Positions 27,419 through 33,077 of a stretch of 33,077 bases of DNA are shown here, piece after piece. Within the stretch, counting starts at the first letter, position 1. Every line of letters starts with the position of its first letter. The stretch is from Rhodobacteraceae bacterium REDSEA-S34_B6 (GTDB lineage Bacteria; Pseudomonadota; Alphaproteobacteria; Rhodobacterales; Rhodobacteraceae). The stretch spans positions 1-33,077 of the forward strand of contig LUQC01000020.1 in NCBI GenBank assembly GCA_001627925.1, given 5' to 3'. Position numbers and translations under genes: made by a program. The notes beneath the pieces were generated by a model. That model worked only from the letters and a program-made list of their open reading frames with translations. It did no database searches and was not told where the DNA came from.

Positions 27419-28726
27419 ATGCAGACAAACTTCTCTCCTGAGCAACTTAGAAATCCGGACTTTAAGAGGTCTAACGAAGTTTTAAGGTCATGTGTCCACT
27501 GTGGCTTCTGTACCGCCACGTGTCCAACATATAAAATTTTGGGTGATGAATTGGATAGTCCGAGGGGCCGAATATACCTAATGAAGGACATGCTGGAGAA
27601 TGAAAGAACTCCCGATTTGCAAACCGTTAAACATATAGATAGGTGCTTGTCGTGCCTGTCCTGCATGACAACTTGTCCTTCGGGCGTCCATTACATGCAT
27701 CTAATTGATCATGCCCGAAGCTATATCAATAAAAATTATAAAAGGCCTGCTGCGGATAGATACTTGCGTTGGCTATTGGCGTTGATTCTGCCTTTTCCAA
27801 CAAGATTTAGGTTTTCATTAATCCTCGCAAAACTAGCTAAGCCTATTTCACCACTGGTGCCGGGTAAAAGACTTAGAGCGATGCTTGCACTTGCACCAAA
27901 AAAAATCCTTCCACCTAGCCTTAATGATGATCCTCAAGTTTTTTTGTCACAAAAGCCAGAAGTAAAAAAGCGGGTAGCGTTAATGACTGGTTGTGCACAA
28001 AAAGTTTTGGATACCGATATAAATGATGCAACAATCCGTATTTTAAGACGCATGGGGTGTGAAGTAGTTATTGTGAAAGGACAAGGATGTTGTGGCGCAT
28101 TAACCCATCACATGGGCGACACAGATAAAGCCCTTCAGTTGGCTAGGGCGAACATAGAGGCCTGGAACAACGAGATTGAATTTAATGGGCTCGACGCCAT
28201 TATTATTAACACAAGTGGCTGTGGAACTACCGTAAAGGATTATGGCCACATGTTCGAAGATACCGACCTAGCTGCAACCGCATTGAAAGTTTCTAAGTTA
28301 GCAAAGGATATTTCTGAATTTTTGGTCGAGTTTGACTTAACCCCGATATTAAGCAGCAATAATTTAAATGTAGTTTACCACTCCGCTTGCTCTTTACAAC
28401 ATGGACAACAAATTAAGCAAAGCCCCATAAAATTACTTGAACGTGCTGGTTTTAAGGTGTCACAGCCGTCCGATGCTCATATATGCTGCGGTTCAGCAGG
28501 GACCTATAACCTACTTCAACCAGATATTTCGAATACTTTAAAAAAGTTAAAGGTTAAAAATATCGAAGAAAAAAGTCCTAATATTATTGCGGCTGGCAAT
28601 ATTGGCTGCATGATACAGATTAGTTCCGGCACGGATATCCCAGTCGTTCATACTGTTGAATTATTAGATTGGGCGACGGGTGGTCCTAAACCGCCAAAAT
28701 TATCCACTTTACAGGACATGGTATAA
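27419..28726 (+). CDS. glcF: Glycolate oxidase iron-sulfur subunit GlcF
   Basis: A 435-residue electron-transfer subunit with two N-terminal [4Fe-4S] clusters: C25, C28, C31, C35 (CVHCGFCTATCP) and C76, C79, C82, C86 (CLSCLSCMTTCP). Two CCG-type domains follow, seen as GCCGALTHHMG and the C-terminal ICCGSAGTYNLLQP. The gene starts 2 bp after glcE and completes the operon. There is no glcB, glcG or regulator gene in the window, and no clear terminator follows. Confidence 0.95.
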   Translation: MQTNFSPEQLRNPDFKRSNEVLRSCVHCGFCTATCPTYKILGDELDSPRGRIYLMKDMLENERTPDLQTVKHIDRCLSCLSCMTTCPSGVHYMHLIDHARSYINKNYKRPAADRYLRWLLALILPFPTRFRFSLILAKLAKPISPLVPGKRLRAMLALAPKKILPPSLNDDPQVFLSQKPEVKKRVALMTGCAQKVLDTDINDATIRILRRMGCEVVIVKGQGCCGALTHHMGDTDKALQLARANIEAWNNEIEFNGLDAIIINTSGCGTTVKDYGHMFEDTDLAATALKVSKLAKDISEFLVEFDLTPILSSNNLNVVYHSACSLQHGQQIKQSPIKLLERAGFKVSQPSDAHICCGSAGTYNLLQPDISNTLKKLKVKNIEEKSPNIIAAGNIGCMIQISSGTDIPVVHTVELLDWATGGPKPPKLSTLQDMV

Positions 28727-28770
28727 AGTAAGATTGTATCAATTGCTCAAAAAACGTTTCAATGCTTACA

Positions 28771-28799
28771 CTTGAAACAAAAAAATTAATACCCACTTA
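28771..28799 (+). promoter_or_regulatory. Sigma-32 (RpoH)-type heat-shock promoter of hsp20
   Basis: CTTGAA at 28771-28776 and CCCACTTA at 28792-28799, with a 15-bp spacer, closely match the RpoH pattern CTTGAA-N13-17-CCCCATTTA (7 of 8 in the last eight -10 bases). The predicted start near 28806 leaves a leader of about 85 nt before hsp20. A GTTTCAA/TTGAAAC inverted repeat overlaps the -35. Confidence 0.65.
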
Positions 28800-28837
28800 A
28801 AATGCATGGTTGCCTGAATAGGGACCGTAATTCGCAC

Positions 28838-28892
28838 GCGCCAGATTACTGGGCGTTAACCAAGTTATTGCTTTTAAAGGATGACAATTATG
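28838..28892 (+). promoter_or_regulatory. ROSE-like RNA thermometer candidate in the hsp20 leader
   Basis: The leader holds a hairpin CGCCAG-ATTA-CT(g)GGCG at 28838-28856 and, nearer the start, TTGCT at 28868-28872 placed to pair with AGGAT at 28878-28882, which contains the Shine-Dalgarno. A U(U/C)GCU anti-Shine-Dalgarno with a G-G mismatch opposite AGGA is the hallmark of ROSE elements that repress alphaproteobacterial small heat-shock genes at low temperature. The loop is short and the element is smaller than classical four-hairpin ROSE, so this is inference. Confidence 0.45.
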
Positions 28893-29342
28893 CAACATTT
28901 TGATTTATCACCATTATACCGCGCAAGCATTGGCTTTGATCAAGTCTCCGATTTGATGAACCGTGTTATAAGTACCAACTCAACTACAACGTCTTATCCT
29001 CCCTATGATATTGAAAAAACAGCGGATGATTTATATCGGATTTCTATTGCAGTTGCTGGATTTTCAGATGCAGATTTAAATGTCGAAGTTAAAAACAAAA
29101 CGCTTATCATTTCTGGTAAAAAAGATGATAGCACTACTGAAAAAAGTTTCTTGCACAAGGGGATCGCAACCCGTGCGTTTGAAAGGACGTTTCATTTGGC
29201 CGATTATGTGAAAGTAAAAGGTGCGAGCCATTCCGACGGAATGCTTCATATTGATGTCTTTAGAGAAGTCCCAGAGGAACTAAAGCCTCGTCAGATAGAG
29301 ATCGCTGTTCAGGGCTCCGCAAAACCAGTCATTGAGCATTAA
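28890..29342 (+). CDS. Hsp20/IbpA-type small heat-shock protein
   Basis: A 150-residue alpha-crystallin-domain holdase. The domain covers about residues 30-125 (YPPYDIEKTADDLYRISIAV, LIISGKKDD, AFERTFHLADYVKVKGASHS), with the C-terminal extension rich in polar residues. The start at ATG 28890 gives MQHFDLSPLYRASIGFDQ as in Rhodobacterales homologues and has AGGA with 8-nt spacing; ATG 28881 overlaps that Shine-Dalgarno and is rejected. Expected to bind aggregating proteins on heat stress. Heat-shock regulation is supported by the upstream promoter and leader. Confidence 0.93.
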   Translation: MQHFDLSPLYRASIGFDQVSDLMNRVISTNSTTTSYPPYDIEKTADDLYRISIAVAGFSDADLNVEVKNKTLIISGKKDDSTTEKSFLHKGIATRAFERTFHLADYVKVKGASHSDGMLHIDVFREVPEELKPRQIEIAVQGSAKPVIEH

Positions 29343-29370
29343 ATTCGCATCGCTATGTGGTGCGCTTGGT

Positions 29371-30080
29371 TTAATTTCTCGAGCGCACTACCGCAACTAT
29401 GGGTCCTATTGGCCAACCGAAGTCATGCTGGTCTAGCTCCTTTGAGTATAATTTGGAAACTTTCCCATCAAAATACAGAGCATTAGGTACCTTTAATTTG
29501 TCTTTAAATATCCGGGCGAACGTGTGTAAATTTAACCTATTTTCTGCTTTCACAAAGTAGGCGAATTGTTTGTCCGCACTTGTTCCCACACCATTTCGTA
29601 TAAATTTAGATTGGCTGTCTTCTATAAAACGGGGATGTAATTTGCTATTCCAAACAAGCATTGGTCCGGACTGTGTGGCATAAGTACATTTTGGAGAATT
29701 TTGTAAATACTCTAAGGTTTCATATATATTCAGCATATCAGAGCCAATGCAAAATATTCCATTGGGTAGCATTCCGAAATTCCCTGGACCGGGTCTCGCG
29801 ACAACATTTTTCTTTTTACTGAGCTTTTCTATGTAATGACCAACGGGGCTTAAATCAGAGTGGTACATACCTGCATTCATAGCAAACAAGAGCTCTTTAC
29901 CTTTATCATCTAACTCCTTTTGTAAGGCGTTAAAATTGCCGAATGGCACCCCATTTCTATTGTTTAAATAGTTTCACATATAGTAAAGTTGATATTTTCA
30001 AATATATCTTTCCGACAATCTAGCGCAGATACATTTGAGGAAAGTAGAACGCAAAACAGATATATTGCTGAGAACCGCAT
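29371..30080 (-). pseudogene. Frameshifted DUF2233 (phosphodiester glycosidase-like) gene
   Basis: From ATG 30080, sharing one base with the rbfA stop (TAATG), the first frame gives a signal peptide (MRFSAIYLFCVLLSSNVSA) and the family's N-terminal DCRKDIFENINFTICE, but stops at TAA 29966-29964 after 38 codons. The remainder continues in another frame from about 29975: YLNNRNGVPFGNFNALQKE, AMNAGMYHSDLSPVGHYIE, GPGNFGMLPNGIFCIG, ATQSGPMLVWNSKLHPRF, RNGVGTS, ALYFDGKVSKLY and GPIVAVV. About eight residues are missing at the junction compared with my memory of the family, so a short deletion shifted the frame. A product starting at GTG 29949 would have no signal peptide. Intact members are secreted NAGPA-like proteins. 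Either a pseudogene or a sequencing deletion. Confidence 0.8.
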
Positions 30081-30475
30081 TACATATCCAGATCCTTTTT
30101 TACCCTGTCTAAACTAAATAACCGCTTAGTTTCATCCATCCGATCATATGTTTCATCCAAACGAAAGCGAATATCAGGGACATACTTAAGAGTGAGCTCT
30201 TTGGAAATCGCCCGTCTAATTTCAGACTTGTTTTTAGCTAAAAGCGCTATGGCATTTTCACCTTCGTGTCCTCCTAATGGGCAAACGTAGGCAGTCGCTA
30301 TCTTTAGATCAGCAGAAGTTGTGACTTCTCCAACTGTGATAGACAAGCGGTTCAGCTCGGGGTCGTGAACAGCTCCTTTGAATAGAAGATCAGATAATGC
30401 TCTTCTTATTAATTCTCCTACTCTTAGTTGTCTTTGACTTGATCCAAGCGTGGTTTTATCAAATTTATTTGCCAT
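30080..30475 (-). CDS. rbfA: 30S ribosome-binding factor RbfA
   Basis: A 131-residue KH-fold protein needed for late 16S rRNA 5'-end maturation and cold adaptation. Family stretches: SSQRQLRVGELIRRALSDLL, DPELNRLSITVGEVTTSADL, ATAYVCPLGG and the C-terminal YVPDIRFRLDETYDRMDETK. The gene is divergent from dapB, with 85 bp between the starts, and its stop overlaps the start of the broken DUF2233 gene, so the two were once a translationally coupled pair. Confidence 0.95.
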   Translation of the reverse strand: MANKFDKTTLGSSQRQLRVGELIRRALSDLLFKGAVHDPELNRLSITVGEVTTSADLKIATAYVCPLGGHEGENAIALLAKNKSEIRRAISKELTLKYVPDIRFRLDETYDRMDETKRLFSLDRVKKDLDM

Positions 30476-30560
30476 ATGTCGTTATGTAAGCTGTAAATTG
30501 CCCTTTGCCAAGTGGTTGAATAGCAGCTAAACAGCCACCAAATAGATTGGAAATTAAGCG

Positions 30561-31370
30561 ATGAGTGAAAATATTCGAGTTGTCGTAACGGGTGTTTCGG
30601 GGCGGATGGGGCAAATGATTGTTTCAGGAGTTCTGAGTAGTACAAAAACTAGGCTTGTTGGAGCATTAGAACGAGAAGGTCATGACTGGATTGGTCAGGA
30701 TCTAGGTTTGGTCAGCGGTTTAAACACTCTTGGGGTCGAAGTCTCTGATGATCCAGCTTCGGTTTTTAAAGATGCTGATGCCATTGTTGATTTCTCTGCT
30801 CCAAAAGCCTCTGTTGAATTTTCGAAACTAGCTGCTGAACGCGGGATTGTGCATGTGATAGGTACTACCGGCTTTAATGATCAGGAGTTAGCTTTGATAG
30901 AAAATTCCGGTAAAAAAGCAAAGATTATAAGAGCTGGAAATATGTCTTTGGGTGTAAATCTGCTAGTTCAATTAACTAAAAAAGTTGCTGCAACCTTAGA
31001 TAGTGATTTTGATATAGAAATCATTGAAACGCACCATAATAAAAAAGTTGATGCTCCCTCAGGTACTGCTCTAATGTTAGGGAATGCGGCAGCAGATGGA
31101 AGGAAAATATCATTATCAAACGTCCGTGATAGTGGAAGAGATGGAATAACTGGGGCTCGTAATAGAGGAGATATAGGCTTCGTTTCTATTAGAGGTGGTG
31201 ATGTAGTTGGAGAGCATGATGTATTATTTGCAGCGGCTGGAGAAAGAATTACTTTACGCCATGTAGCTACAGATCGTGCTATTTTTGTCAGGGGTGCACT
31301 TAAAGCAGTTGAGTGGGGTATTCAGCAAGAACCGGGTGAATACAGTATGAAAGATGTTCTTGGTATTTAG
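30561..31370 (+). CDS. dapB: 4-hydroxy-tetrahydrodipicolinate reductase
   Basis: A 269-residue NAD(P)H-dependent reductase of the diaminopimelate/lysine pathway. The dinucleotide-binding GVSGRMGQM is at residues 11-19, the GTTGF loop near 101-105, and the catalytic [15 protein letters not shown] at 156-170 (H158, H159, K162). The C-terminal [14 protein letters not shown] segment completes the substrate domain. It provides precursors for peptidoglycan crosslinks and lysine. No terminator or obvious operon partner follows closely; the next gene begins 66 bp later. Confidence 0.96.
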   Translation: MSENIRVVVTGVSGRMGQMIVSGVLSSTKTRLVGALEREGHDWIGQDLGLVSGLNTLGVEVSDDPASVFKDADAIVDFSAPKASVEFSKLAAERGIVHVIGTTGFNDQELALIENSGKKAKIIRAGNMSLGVNLLVQLTKKVAATLDSDFDIEIIETHHNKKVDAPSGTALMLGNAAADGRKISLSNVRDSGRDGITGARNRGDIGFVSIRGGDVVGEHDVLFAAAGERITLRHVATDRAIFVRGALKAVEWGIQQEPGEYSMKDVLGI

Positions 31371-31436
31371 TAAGGTTTGGGGATATTTTTTGAAAAGTAA
31401 ATTAAATACAAAGCCAAGTTTACCTTTAGAATTCCA

Positions 31437-31796
31437 ATGAAATTTATTCTTTTTTTTCTTTTTATGCTCATTGGTATTAAAGCATTCTCGAATGAAAAAT
31501 TTGATAAAATATCCAATGAAATGGACTTTTTAGAAATTGTTGATGGTCATACTTTGAGTAGGCCGCTAATAAAATTGGTAGTACAGAATGATGGGTCAAT
31601 AACCGGGAAAGCTGCTTTTCGCGCGGTTAACGGAAATTGGTCGTGGGATAATCAGTTATTTTGTCGAACTCTCTTCTGGGGTGAGCGTGATCTGGGCTTA
31701 AATTGCCAGTTAGTTGAGTACAACGGAGAAATTATACGCTTCACGGCAGATGAGGGTGCCGGAGCTTTTGCTGATTTTACTATTGAAAAAAATTAG
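31437..31796 (+). CDS. Small secreted protein of unknown function
   Basis: A 119-residue protein with a clear signal peptide (MKFILFFLFMLIGIKAFS) and a compact mature domain with several Trp and Cys: GSITGKAAFRAVNGNWSWD, FCRTLFWGERDLGLNCQLV, IIRFTADEGAGAFADFTI. The two cysteines (FCRT, LNCQ) may form a disulfide in the periplasm. I recall similar small periplasmic proteins downstream of dapB in Rhodobacterales that carry a copied 'dihydrodipicolinate reductase' label; nothing in this sequence supports such an activity. It converges on rnhA. Confidence 0.8.
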   Translation: MKFILFFLFMLIGIKAFSNEKFDKISNEMDFLEIVDGHTLSRPLIKLVVQNDGSITGKAAFRAVNGNWSWDNQLFCRTLFWGERDLGLNCQLVEYNGEIIRFTADEGAGAFADFTIEKN

Positions 31797-31807
31797 ATTT
31801 AGGTCTG

Positions 31808-32269
31808 TTAATCCTCTTTGAAGGGTTCCATTGCGCTTCTAGCTAATTTGTCAACGCGCTCGTTACCCATATCCCCCGCATGACCCTTAACCCACTTCCA
31901 GTTGACCTCATGCTGTTCGCATAATAAATCTAGGCGTTTCCATAATTCTTCATTTTTAACTGGCTTTTTACTAGCAGTTTTCCAATTATTTTTTTTCCAA
32001 CCTGCGAGCCAAGTTTGGATGCCATTCATAACATATTTGCTATCTGTAATGATTGTAATTTCGCTTGTCCGATCTAAGATTTCCAACGCAGCGATTGCTG
32101 CTCTTAGTTCCATTTTATTGTTTGTGGTAAGCCTTTCTCCATTAGAAAGCTCTCGTTCCTTGACAACTCTGCCATCTGAAAAAGCTTGAAGAAGGACACC
32201 CCATCCCCCTGGCCCAGGATTGCCTGAACAGGCACCGTCAGTATAAGCCACTAGTTTGTGCTTTGGCAT
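31808..32269 (-). CDS. rnhA: Ribonuclease HI
   Basis: A 153-residue RNase H that cleaves RNA in RNA-DNA hybrids. It opens with [19 protein letters not shown] (catalytic D in YTDG), has [13 protein letters not shown] with the catalytic Glu, ITDSKYV with the next Asp, and [16 protein letters not shown] with the final Asp. ATG 32269 is the family-typical start; in-frame codons to 32299 lie within the upstream methyltransferase. It overlaps the methyltransferase by 32 bp, so the two are probably expressed together. Confidence 0.96.
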   Translation of the reverse strand: MPKHKLVAYTDGACSGNPGPGGWGVLLQAFSDGRVVKERELSNGERLTTNNKMELRAAIAALEILDRTSEITIITDSKYVMNGIQTWLAGWKKNNWKTASKKPVKNEELWKRLDLLCEQHEVNWKWVKGHAGDMGNERVDKLARSAMEPFKED

Positions 32270-32849
32270 ATGCAAATATCCAATCAGAATTAACACCATC
32301 TAATCCGATGTCTTTTCCTGTTATATGATCGAAAACATCGAAACCACTGCTTTTTAGCAGTTGGCAAAGTTCAGTTTGGGAGACGTAAATATATCTTCTA
32401 CCTAACGTATCTCTCTTTTCACCAGTTCCCAATTTTAATCCTATAGAAAAAAGTCCACCCGGTTTAATGGCTCTTCTAATACAAGTAAGTAAACGTGGTA
32501 AATCTATCCTTTTTGCATGAAGAAGTGAAAAACTGGCCCAGATACCATCAAATATTTCATTTTCTGAGAAAGTATCGAATGTCGCCTGATAACACCTAAT
32601 TTTAGCATGTTTAGGTACCAATTCTATCATGTTTTGGGACGCGTCGAATGCCGTTACATTATGTCCGAGGTTTGCTAAATATTCTGCAGCAAGGCCTGGT
32701 CCGCATCCATAATCCAGAACGTTTGACTTTTTATGAAGATTTTCAGCAAAATATTTTAAAGTTTTGTGTGGGTGTTCTTTTGATATATTTGCTAAATATT
32801 CAGAACTTTTTGTGTCGTAGATGTGCACCGTTTTGATGTCAGAAGTCAT
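32238..32849 (-). CDS. Class I SAM-dependent methyltransferase
   Basis: A 203-residue Rossmann-fold methyltransferase. Motif I is [15 protein letters not shown] (about residues 44-58), followed by [13 protein letters not shown] with the acidic residue that holds the SAM ribose, [10 protein letters not shown] (motif IV region) and [14 protein letters not shown] (motif VI). It resembles UbiE/Tehb-like small methyltransferases but the substrate cannot be named. ATG 32849 shares bases with the TGA of the upstream DUF3429 gene (ATGA), supporting this start over in-frame codons up to 32915, which lie in that gene. Confidence 0.88.
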   Translation of the reverse strand: MTSDIKTVHIYDTKSSEYLANISKEHPHKTLKYFAENLHKKSNVLDYGCGPGLAAEYLANLGHNVTAFDASQNMIELVPKHAKIRCYQATFDTFSENEIFDGIWASFSLLHAKRIDLPRLLTCIRRAIKPGGLFSIGLKLGTGEKRDTLGRRYIYVSQTELCQLLKSSGFDVFDHITGKDIGLDGVNSDWIFAYAKAQTSGLY

Positions 32850-33063
32850 ATAATTATCCCAATGCCTAACAAAGATATTACAACGAAAGTGAGTGGGATA
32901 CGCAACTTCATCCACCAGAGAGGTGTTAGTTTTAAAAGGTAGAAATGTCTGTCGATCAATAAAACTGCTATGAATCCAACAATTAAACTAATTGTGTCAC
33001 TAGTTGGCCCTCTGCCCATTGCGAAGAATGCCCATAAGGCTGGAATGACAGATAGTATATAGC
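32846..33063 (-). CDS. DUF3429 membrane protein, C-terminal part (cut by contig end)
   Basis: The last about 72 codons of a minus-strand gene: IPALWAFFAMGRGPTSDTIS, LIVGFIAVLLIDRHFYLLKL, TPLWWMKLRIPLTFVVISLL, ending GIGIIII. Two hydrophobic helices around a WWMKLRIPLT turn match the C-terminus of DUF3429 inner-membrane proteins; the function is unknown. Its stop overlaps the methyltransferase start by 4 bp, making a three-gene overlapping set with rnhA. The 5' part is missing because the sequence runs into adapter. Confidence 0.75.
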
Positions 33064-33077
33064 CTGTCTCTTATACA
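33064..33077. other. Residual Nextera/Tn5 mosaic-end adapter
   Basis: CTGTCTCTTATACA equals the first 14 bases of the Nextera transposase adapter (Tn5 mosaic end). It sits at the very end of the window and interrupts the DUF3429 reading frame, which meets a stop inside it. It is library-derived, not genomic. Confidence 0.93.

Noticed and set aside
28756-28778. GTTTCAA/TTGAAAC inverted repeat as a terminator
   Set aside because: It is followed by A on the plus strand; the T run is on the minus strand, where no gene ends here. It overlaps the sigma-32 -35 and is better explained as part of the promoter region.
29360-29388. GTGCGCT/AGCGCAC inverted repeat at the end of hsp20
   Set aside because: Half of it is coding sequence of the DUF2233 remnant, the loop is 15 nt and there is no T run on either strand.
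1-33077. tRNA/rRNA genes, CRISPR arrays, insertion sequences, prophage or defence genes
   Set aside because: Scanned both strands and all gaps; nothing with cloverleaf, regular repeats, transposase or phage features was seen.

Overview
The window is an AT-rich stretch of an alphaproteobacterial chromosome. The porin type, the DUF3576 lipoprotein next to leuS, the zf-CHCC (NDUFS6-like) protein, the DUF1285 protein, the dapB/rbfA/DUF2233 neighbourhood and the glcDEF operon together point to a low-GC marine Rhodobacterales lineage. This is inferred from protein families and gene order; no database search was possible. The last 14 bases match the Nextera (Tn5 mosaic-end) adapter, so the right edge is probably a true contig end from a tagmentation library.

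Layout. 1-5470: leuS (5' part only) with a DUF3576 lipoprotein gene on the minus strand, a divergent porin gene with a clear terminator, a broken yggS, then an L,D-transpeptidase-like gene and ribA on the minus strand. 5628-8983: a plus-strand run encoding an OmpR-type regulator with a degenerate receiver, xthA, a YbbN/CnoX-like thioredoxin-TPR protein, a LON-substrate-binding-domain protein and a Trm112-like protein. 8980-16898: a UbiH-type monooxygenase (minus), then amidase, class I/II aminotransferase, ftsK and lolA (plus), and a lytic transglycosylase-like lipoprotein (minus). 17105-24688: hspQ, a decayed free-methionine-sulfoxide-reductase gene, ogt (minus), then nth, an adenosine-kinase-like gene, a HIT protein, the zf-CHCC protein and polA, closed by DUF1285 (minus). 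24861-28726: glcDEF for glycolate oxidation. 28771-33063: a heat-shock-regulated hsp20, a frameshifted DUF2233 gene behind rbfA (minus), dapB and a small secreted protein (plus), then rnhA, a methyltransferase and a partial DUF3429 gene (minus).

Most of the content is housekeeping: translation (leuS, rbfA, Trm112), DNA repair and replication (xthA, nth, ogt, polA, rnhA), chromosome segregation (ftsK), envelope maintenance (lolA, porin, lytic enzymes), lysine/peptidoglycan precursors (dapB, possibly the aminotransferase), riboflavin (ribA) and proteostasis (YbbN, HspQ, Hsp20). Glycolate oxidase fits life on phytoplankton exudates.

I found no new multi-gene system, mobile element, CRISPR array or RNA gene. 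The notable signals are: (i) leuS has no canonical start and appears to begin with AUU in a TAATT stop-start overlap; (ii) three genes are broken by small frame-disrupting lesions (yggS, the fRMsr gene, DUF2233); (iii) two further genes keep their fold but lack a key residue (catalytic Cys to Ser in the transpeptidase, phospho-Asp to Asn in the response regulator); (iv) hsp20 has a sigma-32-like promoter followed by a ROSE-like RNA thermometer candidate. Items ii and iii suggest relaxed selection or ongoing gene loss, unless the lesions are assembly errors.
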